The notes below the pieces were generated by a model. The model had not been told where the DNA came from, searched no databases, and saw only the letters and a list, made by a program, of their open reading frames with translations. A DNA stretch of 9,828 nt from Alteromonadaceae bacterium (GTDB lineage: Bacteria; Pseudomonadota; Gammaproteobacteria; Pseudomonadales; Oleiphilaceae): positions 1 to 9,828 of the forward strand of contig JABXHG010000020.1 in NCBI GenBank assembly GCA_013393545.1. Reading direction: 5' to 3'. The position numbers were made by a program, and so were the translations under genes. Below are positions 1 through 5,038 of this stretch, one piece after another (position 1 is the first letter of the stretch; each line of letters opens with the position of its first letter).

Positions 1-463
1 CGCCCAACACGCGCTCGCTCAGCCGGCCAAGCATCTTCCGAAACCCTGCCACACTCACCGGCGCTCCGCGCTCGCTGACGAACACGAAGCCATCGCGGCG
101 CTGGGTGGCCGCCTGGTAGCGCTTGAGCGCGCGCACCGTCTCGCCCTGGAGCGGATGGGTGCCGTCCAGCGAGCCCTTGGCCCGCTGAACGGTGAGGGTA
201 TGGCCGCTGGCCAAGTCCAGGTGCTGCCACTTGAGCGCAACCAGCTCGCTCACCCGCAAGCCGTGCTCGAAGGCCAGGCGAATCATCAGCGCGTCGCGCT
301 GGCCCTGACGGCCCTTTTTGGCCGCCCGGATCAGGCGATGCACCTCGTCGCGGGTCAGGTGCTTGCGGCCTCGAGCCGCGTCGTTGACCGAGCGCGTGCG
401 GACTGTCCGGCTTTCAGTGGCCGGGCGCAGGCGTATCACGCGAGACGAAGCGGCGTCAGTCAT
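1..463 (-). CDS. Tyrosine recombinase, N-terminal part (cut by window edge)
   Basis: This is a site-specific recombinase of the phage-integrase family that cuts and rejoins DNA through a catalytic tyrosine. 154 residues are visible from ATG 461-463, preceded by GGGAG about 9 bases upstream. There is no SAM-like core-binding domain: the catalytic domain begins almost at once (HLTRDEVHRLI near residue 35), as in short FimB/FimE-type recombinases of about 200 residues. Arg70 in GLRVSEL fits the first catalytic arginine, and Lys96 in TVQRAKG fits the beta-hairpin lysine. The gene runs off the left edge before the HxxR box and tyrosine. A matching C-terminus lies at 9697-9828 in the same orientation, so the two are probably one gene on a circular plasmid. 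Likely roles are multimer resolution or integration; the sequence does not tell which. Confidence 0.88.
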   Translation of the reverse strand, partial: MTDAASSRVIRLRPATESRTVRTRSVNDAARGRKHLTRDEVHRLIRAAKKGRQGQRDALMIRLAFEHGLRVSELVALKWQHLDLASGHTLTVQRAKGSLDGTHPLQGETVRALKRYQAATQRRDGFVFVSERGAPVSVAGFRKMLGRLSERVLG

Positions 464-488
464 GGGCTTGGGCTCCCTGGATGGCGGT

Positions 489-522
489 AACTGTCTGGGT
501 TTTGGTTAAAAGACAGACAGTT
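489..522. promoter_or_regulatory. 9-bp inverted repeat upstream of the recombinase
   Basis: AACTGTCTG (489-497) and CAGACAGTT (514-522) form a perfect dyad with a 16-bp AT-rich spacer, 26 bp upstream of the recombinase ATG. A second smaller dyad, TGTGG-GTGA-CCACA, follows at 525-538. The position suits an operator or a recombinase recognition site. The 16-bp spacer is longer than the usual 6-8 bp crossover region of tyrosine recombinases, which favours an operator. Confidence 0.5.
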
Positions 523-579
523 TGTGTGGGTGACCACATAAATGAAGCGAGTATTTAAGTTAAAACCAGAGGAGGAGCT

Positions 580-1070
580 ATGCCAACGCAACGCATCCAT
601 ATGGATGAATATGGGCACACATGGGTAGTTATGGGTTTATCCAAAATAAAGACCTCAAGGGGGGACGAGATGCGCAGAAAGACGACTTTTTGAAATTTTA
701 CTCGATTCCTATGTTGACTACCCCCAAAAATTTCTGTAGCTTTCTCAGCATGAGAAAAAATGAAGACGTCAACCTACGCGACCAACCTATCGGTAAGCGA
801 ATTGGGGATACCCAAGACCTTCCCGACGAGCTCAAATCACAACTTAATGCGTATAAAACCGACGAACTGGAAGACTGGATAATAAATACGCTAAATAAAA
901 GATATGAAGGGATTGCAAGCCTTGATGAGATCATCGTCGGCTTATACCGCGAATATGGGTATATTACGAAAGAGCGTAAATACATCAACAGCAAAATATA
1001 TCGAATGAGGAATCGAAATTTACTGGAAAGTGTTCCAAAAAGGAAAGGTGTATACAGGGTATTAACGTAA
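580..1070 (+). pseudogene. Frameshifted (or -1 recoded) gene, unknown family, winged-helix-like C-terminus
   Basis: I do not recognise this protein. Translation most likely starts at ATG 580, because an excellent Shine-Dalgarno (AGGAGG, about 570-575) precedes it. That frame stops after 37 codons at TGA 691-693. The -1 frame then stays open from TTG 690 to the TAA at 1068-1070, another 126 codons. An ATG at 621 in the second frame has no ribosome site and gives an unconvincing N-terminus. The break is at a run of five T: Phe codon TTT followed directly by TGA. A one-base loss there, a sequencing error, or P-site slippage of tRNA-Phe would each give a 163-residue product. The last 60 residues (IASLDEIIVGLYREYG, then NSKIYRMRNRNLLESV and GVYRVL) resemble a winged helix, so DNA binding is a guess. 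The gene is AT-richer than the plasmid backbone and ends in a strong hairpin terminator. Confidence 0.5.
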
Positions 1071-1100
1071 AAGCCAGCCACTGTGGAGGTGGCTGGCTTT
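1070..1100 (+). terminator. Hairpin terminator after the frameshifted gene
   Basis: A perfect 12-bp stem, AAAGCCAGCCAC (1070-1081) pairing with GTGGCTGGCTTT (1089-1100), has a 7-base loop and starts at the last base of the stop codon. The U-tract is short (TTT within the stem), but stem length and position fit a terminator. A-rich and T-rich flanks mean it could act in both directions. Confidence 0.75.
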
Positions 1101-1127
1101 ACGCATTTCCTGTACCACTAGCAATGT

Positions 1128-1265
1128 GTCTAAGTTAAACCATCCGGCTTAGACCGCAGAGACTTCTGGTAGGAAAGGTCTTTACTCGAGACATTGATCT
1201 TAGCCGATATCCGGGGTCGCTGTACAGCATGAGCCCCCAAAACTTACGTTTTGGGCGGATGGCTC
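1128..1265 (+). promoter_or_regulatory. Structured leader RNA ahead of the mini-ORFs
   Basis: Three consecutive foldable elements lie between two terminators. First is GTCTAAG (1128-1134) with CTTAGAC (1148-1154). Second is an imperfect AGACTT/AAGGTCT stem near 1160-1181. Third is a strong hairpin, CCCAAAAC-TTAC-GTTTTGGG (about 1233-1252), enclosed by TGAGCC (about 1228-1233) and GGCTCA (about 1260-1265). The outer stem covers the ATG at 1229. I know no Rfam family that fits; a guanidine-II comparison fails because the loop is TTAC, not ACGR. The folds could be a cis-regulatory leader for the short ORFs or a free small RNA. Confidence 0.35.
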
Positions 1266-1282
1266 ACCCTGGGAGGTGCTAA
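1229..1282 (+). CDS. Possible 17-codon leader peptide
   Basis: The ATG at 1229 opens a 17-residue frame (MSPQNLRFGRMAHPGRC) whose TAA shares its last A with the next ATG (TAATG at 1280-1284), the classic arrangement for translational coupling. No good ribosome site precedes it, and the ATG lies in a stable hairpin stem. It may only be an accidental frame. The coupling geometry and its place in a structured leader are the reasons to list it. Confidence 0.2.
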   Translation: MSPQNLRFGRMAHPGRC

Positions 1283-1350
1283 TGGGCAAGGTCAAAACGT
1301 ATAGCTTAATATTGCTTATGCCCTTCAAGTATTGGCAATTAAGGTTTTGA
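1282..1350 (+). CDS. 22-residue mini-ORF, hydrophobic core
   Basis: ATG 1282 follows a strong Shine-Dalgarno (GGGAGG, 1271-1276) at 5 bases and overlaps the preceding stop by one base. The peptide MGKVKTYSLILLMPFKYWQLRF has a basic start, a short hydrophobic centre (SLILLMPF) and an aromatic-basic tail. The KVKT near its N-terminus is repeated in the next ORF. It could be a leader peptide controlling that ORF, or a small membrane-active peptide of the type I toxin kind. No homologue is known to me. Confidence 0.35.
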   Translation: MGKVKTYSLILLMPFKYWQLRF

Positions 1351-1374
1351 TTTTGAACACTTTTATGCTGCCTC

Positions 1375-1391
1375 CCTCCAAAAATTGGAGG
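1375..1391 (+). promoter_or_regulatory. Hairpin that hides the ribosome site of the 32-residue ORF
   Basis: CCTCCAA (1375-1381) pairs perfectly with TTGGAGG (1385-1391) across a 3-base AAA loop. The right arm contains the whole Shine-Dalgarno GGAGG (1387-1391) of the ORF starting at 1399. CCTCCC at 1371-1376, overlapping the left arm, can instead pair with GGGAGG at 1271-1276, the ribosome site of the upstream mini-ORF. This is the layout of a translational switch. Confidence 0.5.
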
Positions 1392-1398
1392 ATCAGCG

Positions 1399-1497
1399 AT
1401 GAAAGTCAAAACTGTTTTCGTATCAACGTACGAACGCTTTCGCTACGGCCGCTGGGAAACTGTGGGATGCCACTTCCGCAGCCTACCTAACTGCTAG
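1399..1497 (+). CDS. 32-residue small protein with an RYGRW motif
   Basis: ATG 1399 has a clear ribosome site (GGAGG 1387-1391, 7-base spacing). The predicted peptide begins MKVKTVFVSTYERFRYGRWE and ends with a Cys- and His-containing tail (GCHFRSLPNC). It is very basic and aromatic, with two cysteines and one histidine. I cannot assign a family. It shares KVKT with the mini-ORF upstream, and its ribosome site is sealed in a 7-bp hairpin, so its translation is probably conditional. A strong terminator begins 18 bases after the stop, so it is the last gene of a short transcript. Confidence 0.5.
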   Translation: MKVKTVFVSTYERFRYGRWETVGCHFRSLPNC

Positions 1498-1514
1498 TTT
1501 TAGCCGATGATATC

Positions 1515-1540
1515 AGGGCCCTCTTGGGGCCCTTTTTTTT
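1515..1540 (+). terminator. Strong rho-independent terminator
   Basis: AGGGCCC (1515-1521) pairs with GGGCCCT (1527-1533) around a TCTTG loop, followed by eight T in a row (1533-1540). This textbook intrinsic terminator closes the mini-ORF transcript. Confidence 0.93.
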
Positions 1541-1542
1541 GT

Positions 1543-2021
1543 CAGGTAAATTATTGATTTAAAAGTGGAAATCTACTTTTCTATTCAAAGCGCATTCATC
1601 GCGTTCTGATGGCTTTGGGTTTCCAACGCCTTGCCGGGGCCCAGGACGACAGGGCATTTATCTTGAATACAGAAGCACCATCGCTGCCAACACAATCCTT
1701 GGCGGTCCACTCCGACCCATCCATCCCTTTTGCTTCCTTCCTGGTCACTTCACGCCCAAGGGCCTCTCGCAGTCCTTGTCTGCTTCCTAAAGGAATTTTT
1801 TTGCATCCTCCCTGGGCGCGGCCTGATGGAGGGACGCTTCAAAGGCCAAAAATAACCCTTAACAAGCGATACACCATACGCAATGCGTAAACGTTGCCAA
1901 GCCCTTGATAACCATGGAAGTTATGTTGCTGCTTCGCGCCACGGTCAGGCCGGAAACCATGCGTGTGGCGCAAGGGAATACGCTACGGCGATGGGCTATG
2001 GAAGGTTAAGGGAAAAAATAT
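1543..2021. other. Gene-poor stretch, no recognisable function
   Basis: No convincing gene was found. A hairpin, AAAAGT (1561-1566) with ACTTTT (1575-1580), lies just after the terminator. Frames are open on both strands (for example 1609-1890 and 1883-2122 on the plus strand), but they lack ribosome sites and protein-like composition. The stretch may be decayed accessory DNA or hold an unrecognised RNA. Confidence 0.4.
1596..1724 (-). CDS. Possible 42-residue ORF or gene remnant
   Basis: On the minus strand, ATG 1722-1724 is preceded by AGGAAGG and opens a 42-residue frame containing EWTAKDCV and a C-terminal SWAPARRWKPKA. The same frame stays open about 38 codons further upstream without an ATG, so this may be the 3' end of a decayed gene. 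The W-, R- and K-rich tail looks protein-like, but I recognise no family. Confidence 0.2.
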   Translation of the reverse strand: MDGSEWTAKDCVGSDGASVFKINALSSWAPARRWKPKAIRTR

Positions 2022-2050
2022 TTGAATTAAAATATAATTACTTGTATAAT
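2022..2050 (+). promoter_or_regulatory. Sigma-70 promoter for the XRE regulator
   Basis: TTGAAT (2022-2027) and a perfect TATAAT (2045-2050) are separated by 17 bp. Transcription would start near 2057, giving a leader of about 100 bases before the XRE gene at 2163. Confidence 0.75.
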
Positions 2051-2162
2051 ACGCCTACCTTGCTTAGGGAGATCATAAGCATCTACACAGACACAATGTT
2101 CCGCATCTATGTGTTTGCATAAAGATTAAATTAGAGATAGAGCACAGCGGAAGGAACTGGAG

Positions 2163-2465
2163 ATGAATACTGCTTTCGAACTAATTTCATCAGACCCCGT
2201 TGAGTACAACTCAATGGCTATGAGATCTAAGCTTATTGTCATATTAACTAAATTTATAAGAGATCAAGGTTGGACACAAACGTCTGCAGCTAAAAAGCTA
2301 GGAGTTTCACAGCCTAGAATCAGCAACCTCATGAATGGAAAAATAGACAAGTTCTCTGTGGATATGCTACTAGAGATACTTTTCAAACTGGGATATACCC
2401 TAGATATGAGGTTCAATCCGATGGATCATAAAAACCCTCTAGATATTCGAATCACGAGGGTTTAG
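2163..2465 (+). CDS. XRE-family helix-turn-helix regulator, probable antitoxin
   Basis: This 100-residue cytoplasmic DNA-binding protein starts at ATG 2163, with AAGGA 7 bases upstream. Residues about 30-60 (WTQTSAAKKLGVSQPRISNL) form a clear Cro/CI-type helix-turn-helix. They are followed by DKFSVDMLLEILFKLGY, the tail typical of HTH_37-type antitoxins that partner RelE/HigB (Gp49-like) toxins. Such antitoxins bind the toxin and repress their own promoter. The likely partner is the convergent toxin at 2510-2884. In most known pairs the two genes form one operon, so this tail-to-tail order is odd. The gene has its own strong promoter and is AT-rich compared with the mob and rep genes, suggesting separate acquisition. 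It could instead be a lone regulator. Confidence 0.8.
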   Translation: MNTAFELISSDPVEYNSMAMRSKLIVILTKFIRDQGWTQTSAAKKLGVSQPRISNLMNGKIDKFSVDMLLEILFKLGYTLDMRFNPMDHKNPLDIRITRV

Positions 2466-2470
2466 AGAAG

Positions 2471-2494
2471 AAAAAAAAGGGGGGAGCCCCCCCC
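2471..2494 (-). terminator. Intrinsic terminator of the toxin gene
   Basis: Read on the minus strand, a G/C hairpin (six C/G pairs, 2479-2484 with 2487-2492, 2-base loop) is followed by eight T. It lies between the two convergent stop codons. On the plus strand the stem has no T-run, so it mainly serves the minus-strand toxin gene. Such a tight loop may act poorly or need a slightly shorter stem. Confidence 0.6.
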
Positions 2495-2509
2495 AAAAAA
2501 ACACACGGG

Positions 2510-2884
2510 TTAGTCTGCTACAGGCCTTGATTCCAGCCACTGCTTGTAGCGGCCCTTCGCGGTATCCGTGTTCTTTTTGTCAACGCCGTCGCAAGCTTTC
2601 TTATATGCGTGCAAGATTACAACCTTGCCAGGGCGTTCTACTACGAAGACGCACCGCTTAGCCGGTCGTCCGTTTCGCCGCAACTCGATTGCCTTAGCTC
2701 CTACCGTGCCGCCGAGATGCTGCGATGATATCTCCAATTCAACTCCCCAGGCCGCCATTTCCAAGTTCGTCAAGAACCGTTGGGCGGTTGTAGAGTCCAG
2801 GTCGGAGAAATCCTTCATAACCTGCTTGCTCAGGAATATTACCTCATCTGTCGCATGTATATCCATTTGCTTTCGTTCCTCCAC
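2510..2884 (-). CDS. RelE/HigB-type toxin, phage Gp49-like family
   Basis: This is a probable toxin of the RelE/ParE superfamily, expected to cut mRNA on the ribosome. The features are an N-terminal helical part, AIELRRNGRPAKRCVFVVE (the core strand pair with basic residues), and VVILHAYKKACDGVDKKNTD followed by AKGRYKQW, the usual C-terminal helix of this family. The frame opens at GTG 2884; no ATG lies between that and the in-frame stop upstream. An alternative start is ATG 2866, giving MDIHATDEV. The GTG has no clear ribosome site but lies inside a 26-codon upstream ORF that does, so translation may be coupled. The candidate antitoxin is the convergent XRE gene. The toxin has its own promoter near 3021-3049. 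Confidence 0.75.
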   Translation of the reverse strand: MEERKQMDIHATDEVIFLSKQVMKDFSDLDSTTAQRFLTNLEMAAWGVELEISSQHLGGTVGAKAIELRRNGRPAKRCVFVVERPGKVVILHAYKKACDGVDKKNTDTAKGRYKQWLESRPVAD

Positions 2885-2919
2885 TTGCTTCGTTTTAAGT
2901 TGTCGTATGCGATTTTCAT
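2839..2919 (-). CDS. 26-residue ORF overlapping the toxin start
   Basis: ATG 2919 has the best ribosome site of this locus (AAGGAG, 2928-2933, 8-base spacing). Its frame encodes MKIAYDNLKRSKWRNESKWI and six more residues, ending at 2839, 45 bases inside the toxin frame. It could be a leader peptide that couples ribosomes to the weakly initiated toxin, or the original N-terminus of a gene that has shifted frame. It has no known family. Confidence 0.4.
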   Translation of the reverse strand: MKIAYDNLKRSKWRNESKWIYMRQMR

Positions 2920-2993
2920 GTCCATATCTCCTTCAAATCCGCCAAATTTTTTTTAGCGGGGCCCTTAGGCCATTCATGATTTCATGGATTCGA

Positions 2994-3011
2994 CACTGAT
3001 TACTTTCAGTG
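2994..3011. repeat. Inverted repeat in the toxin leader
   Basis: CACTGA (2994-2999) and TCAGTG (3006-3011) form a perfect 6-bp stem around TTACTT, between the predicted toxin promoter and its ribosome site. It could be an mRNA hairpin or a protein-binding dyad. Confidence 0.45.
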
Positions 3012-3020
3012 CCGAGCCAT

Positions 3021-3049
3021 ATATTATATAATAAATTATATAATTTCAA
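3021..3049 (-). promoter_or_regulatory. Toxin promoter with tandem palindromic boxes
   Basis: On the minus strand TTGAAA (3049-3044) is followed by TAATAT at 17 bp or TATAAT at 15 bp. The same stretch is two copies of the palindrome ATTATATAAT (3023-3032 and 3035-3044), 12 bp apart centre to centre. The repeat could be an operator for the XRE protein as well as a melting-prone promoter. Confidence 0.5.
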
Positions 3050-3075
3050 GCGCTATCTTTCAGGCGCTCGGAAAA

Positions 3076-3091
3076 AGATAGCGGGCTATCT
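3076..3091. repeat. 7-bp dyad AGATAGC-GG-GCTATCT
   Basis: A perfect inverted repeat lies upstream of the toxin promoter. Another GCTATCT lies just before it (about 3052-3058), so the same half-site occurs three times within 40 bp. This suggests a repressor site, possibly for the XRE regulator. Confidence 0.4.
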
Positions 3092-3355
3092 AAATCAACG
3101 CTAGTCTAGCCTATTTTGGTGAGATTTATTGTGGGTGTGTAATGATCTTTCGATCTTTTTCCTTGGAGCATTTAATCGAATCTACAGGGTGCCCAGACGC
3201 TCAAGCCTTCTACAGTCGCGCCTCTATTTTAACCTGCGGGGTTTTATGCCACGGATACTCAGAGCATCTGCTCCCCGGACACCCCTACTAACTGCCGGCA
3301 TATGCCAGCACCTTACGAATCCTGCCCTAGCTCTAATCCGTCTTATCTTGAATCT
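3092..3355. other. Spacer between toxin locus and mob operon
   Basis: No gene is supported. A plus-strand frame (3129-3497) lacks a ribosome site and runs into mobA as a shadow. The only structure seen is the palindrome GGCATATGCC near 3298-3307. No clear intrinsic terminator for the mob operon is visible. Confidence 0.4.
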
Positions 3356-5038
3356 TTACCGGGCTGACTCAGGCCCTTTAGGCCCAGAGCGAGGGAGCGG
3401 GGACGCCTCTTGCTTTGAGCGCTTCCGTTCTTCTGGCGGCTCCCCCAGCAATGCGGCTCGTCGCCGCTCAGCGGCCGATGTTAGCTCTCCGAGGTGACTC
3501 ACTCCAATTGCGGCGAGCTGCTCATCCAGGGCATCTACAAAATCCAGATTATTGCCAGTGTCGGCAGCACGGATCGCCTCCAAGCGTTCAGTAGCATTGG
3601 CCATCAGTAGGATGCGTTCGGCCAGCGCTCCTGGCTCCTCTCGCAGTGATTCTGGTGGCCGCTGTGGCATCGATGGTGTTGATGCAGCCGCCAGTCGGTC
3701 TTGCCGATCACGCTCGGCTTGCCGAAACATCCACGCCTGATAGGCCGTTTTTACCCGTCCAACTTCTGCTTCAAGTCGCTCAGCTGCCCCGATGATTCGC
3801 TCAATTGCCGCGTCAGTTTGTCGAACGCTGCCGCGTGTTGCTGATCGCTCTGCTGAAGGTCGCGGCGAAGCGTCTCGATCTCGCGCTGCATTTGCTCCCG
3901 CTCGTTGCGCATCTCCTGGCGAAGCGAGGCGTTCTCGTTCTGCTGCGCCTTCTGCGCTGTCTGCAAGCGCTGTAGCTGTTCTGACAGCGCGTTCACCAAC
4001 CTCTCGGATTCGCTTTGCTGTTGCTGTAACTGCTGCAATAGCAGGGTTTCCAACTCTGTCACGTGTTGCCACTCCTGGAGCCGGATCATCGGCATCTATT
4101 GTTTGCTGCTGATCGACCGATCGGCCTGCAGCCTCTGACTCGCACTCATCGACACGTGGATAGCGCGCTCGGTGGTACTCCGCACGTCGCTCAACGGCCA
4201 CTGCCAAGCGCTCTCGTGCTCGTTCAGCAGCTGCTGGGTCAGCTCGACCAGCTTGACCATCTGCATCGCTCTGCGCTCGGCGGGCCTCTCGCTCCAAGGT
4301 TTGCTCAATAGTCCAGTCATCGCGAAATAAATCCCCCCGCAGCCGAATCGCTGTTTTTGCGCCTTCCGGGCAAACACTCACGTATGACGCGCCAGAGCGC
4401 GTAATGTGACCAATCTCGGCCAACGCTGCGCGGATCTCAGCTGCGTTCGTGACCTGCCCTTCAGCGATCAACGCTTCAATATGCGAGGTAATCTCGGTCC
4501 GGGTCTGAGGGTGTCGGTCCGGGCGGCTCCGGTGCTGCTCGTTGCCGGGTTGGACACGCCTGGCGCGATTTGGGTCGTCGGGTCGAGCCCATCCCATTTC
4601 GTAATTCCAGGCATCGCGCAGCGGGTCAAAAAGCCGTTCATGGCCTGGAGGCGCGATATTCAAAGCTTTGCCGCTGCTCAACTCAACGCGAGCAGTCAGC
4701 GTGTGAATATGGGCTGTGCCGTCATGATCTCGGTGCAGTACGGCGCAGCTGGCGTACTGATCGTGCTGAAGTCCTGCGAACGCGGTAGCCTCCCACTCCT
4801 CGATGACGGCCTGAATCTCAGCGTGAGAGGGGTTGTCATCGGGTCCCCAGGCGATAACACCACTCGTATAACCCCATTTGTGCCGGCTGCTATCTGCGAC
4901 TAGAGCAACCAGCTGCGGGTCGCCGCGCAGCACAGTGACCTCGGCTCGGACCTCACCTGTATGATCTTTTTCTTGCAGCAGGTAACGTGCAGCTCCGTTC
5001 GCACTGCCCTTGCCATGCTTGAGAAATTTTATGTGCAC
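3356..5038 (-). CDS. mobA: MobA relaxase (MOBP, ColE1-related)
   Basis: This relaxase nicks oriT and stays attached to the transferred strand through a tyrosine, allowing mobilisation by a helper conjugation system. It has 560 residues and a GTG start at 5038 that overlaps the end of mobC by 10 bp. The N-terminus (KFLKHGKGSANGAARYLL) matches the ColE1 MbeA start, with Tyr19 as the likely nucleophile. Metal ligands are His102, His110 and His112 in HRDHDGTAHIH. This is the three-histidine form, whereas ColE1 MbeA has His-Glu-Asn there. LRGDLFRDDW near residue 240 matches the end of the relaxase domain. The remainder is long, Ala/Arg-rich and partly coiled-coil; residues about 240-430 are encoded by DNA that also carries the mobB-like and mobD-like genes in another frame. 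Confidence 0.93.
   Translation of the reverse strand: MHIKFLKHGKGSANGAARYLLQEKDHTGEVRAEVTVLRGDPQLVALVADSSRHKWGYTSGVIAWGPDDNPSHAEIQAVIEEWEATAFAGLQHDQYASCAVLHRDHDGTAHIHTLTARVELSSGKALNIAPPGHERLFDPLRDAWNYEMGWARPDDPNRARRVQPGNEQHRSRPDRHPQTRTEITSHIEALIAEGQVTNAAEIRAALAEIGHITRSGASYVSVCPEGAKTAIRLRGDLFRDDWTIEQTLEREARRAQSDADGQAGRADPAAAERARERLAVAVERRAEYHRARYPRVDECESEAAGRSVDQQQTIDADDPAPGVATRDRVGNPAIAAVTATAKRIREVGERAVRTATALADSAEGAAERERLASPGDAQRAGANAARDRDASPRPSAERSATRGSVRQTDAAIERIIGAAERLEAEVGRVKTAYQAWMFRQAERDRQDRLAAASTPSMPQRPPESLREEPGALAERILLMANATERLEAIRAADTGNNLDFVDALDEQLAAIGVSHLGELTSAAERRRAALLGEPPEERKRSKQEASPLPRSGPKGPESAR
3751..4062 (-). CDS. mobD: MobD-like coiled-coil protein nested in mobA
   Basis: This gene lies wholly inside mobA in a different frame. 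GTG 4062 has AGGAG nine bases upstream, and the protein then begins VTELETLLLQQLQQQQ, closely like the MTELETxLL start of ColE1 MbeD/MobD. The product has 103 residues and is almost entirely Gln/Glu/Leu/Arg-rich coiled coil with no Pro, a composition unlikely in a random shadow frame. MbeD-type proteins aid mobilisation and entry exclusion in ColE1. The family is usually nearer 75 residues, so this one has a longer coil. An in-frame ATG at 4095 would add 11 residues but starts immediately after the mobB-like stop and lacks a ribosome site of its own. Confidence 0.75.
   Translation of the reverse strand: MTELETLLLQQLQQQQSESERLVNALSEQLQRLQTAQKAQQNENASLRQEMRNEREQMQREIETLRRDLQQSDQQHAAAFDKLTRQLSESSGQLSDLKQKLDG
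4096..4320 (-). CDS. mobB: MobB-like (MbeB family) protein nested in mobA
   Basis: This is a second gene inside mobA, in the same frame as the mobD-like gene and separated from it only by a TAG and a short in-frame linker. I chose ATG 4320 (MTGLLSKPWSERPAERR, 74 residues), with a G-run upstream. A GTG at 4377 would add 19 residues but has no ribosome site. LVELTQQLLNEHESAW, followed by STTERAIHVSMSASQRL, resembles the MbeB N-terminal domain (AEHE..., then TTxAI...). In ColE1 MbeB stabilises the relaxosome. This version is much shorter than ColE1 MbeB as I recall it. The nested order mobA/mobB/mobD matches ColE1, which supports the call. Confidence 0.6.
   Translation of the reverse strand: MTGLLSKPWSERPAERRAMQMVKLVELTQQLLNEHESAWQWPLSDVRSTTERAIHVSMSASQRLQADRSISSKQ

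Noticed and set aside
1228..1265. Guanidine-II (mini-ykkC) riboswitch
   Set aside because: The hairpin loop is TTAC rather than ACGR, and no guanidine exporter follows.
1352..1364. 13-base repeat TTTGAACACTTTT shared with 5976-5988
   Set aside because: One 13-base match in a 10-kb window is close to chance for AT-rich DNA, and the flanks differ.
1200..1508. TTAGCCGAT at 1200 and again at 1500, as ends of a small mobile element
   Set aside because: Only 9 bases match, there are no terminal inverted repeats or target duplication, and the second copy is directly before a terminator.
1128..1541. Retron ncRNA
   Set aside because: No reverse transcriptase gene lies in the window.
1609..2122. Two plus-strand open frames (1609-1890 and 1883-2122)
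   Set aside because: They have no ribosome sites, odd composition (Pro/Ser-rich then mixed), and no recognisable domains.
2568..2999. Plus-strand frame opposite the toxin
   Set aside because: It is the complement of the toxin gene, with Cys/Arg-rich shadow composition and no start signal.
4406..4903. 165-codon plus-strand frame opposite mobA
   Set aside because: It has no ribosome site and covers the conserved relaxase motifs encoded on the minus strand.
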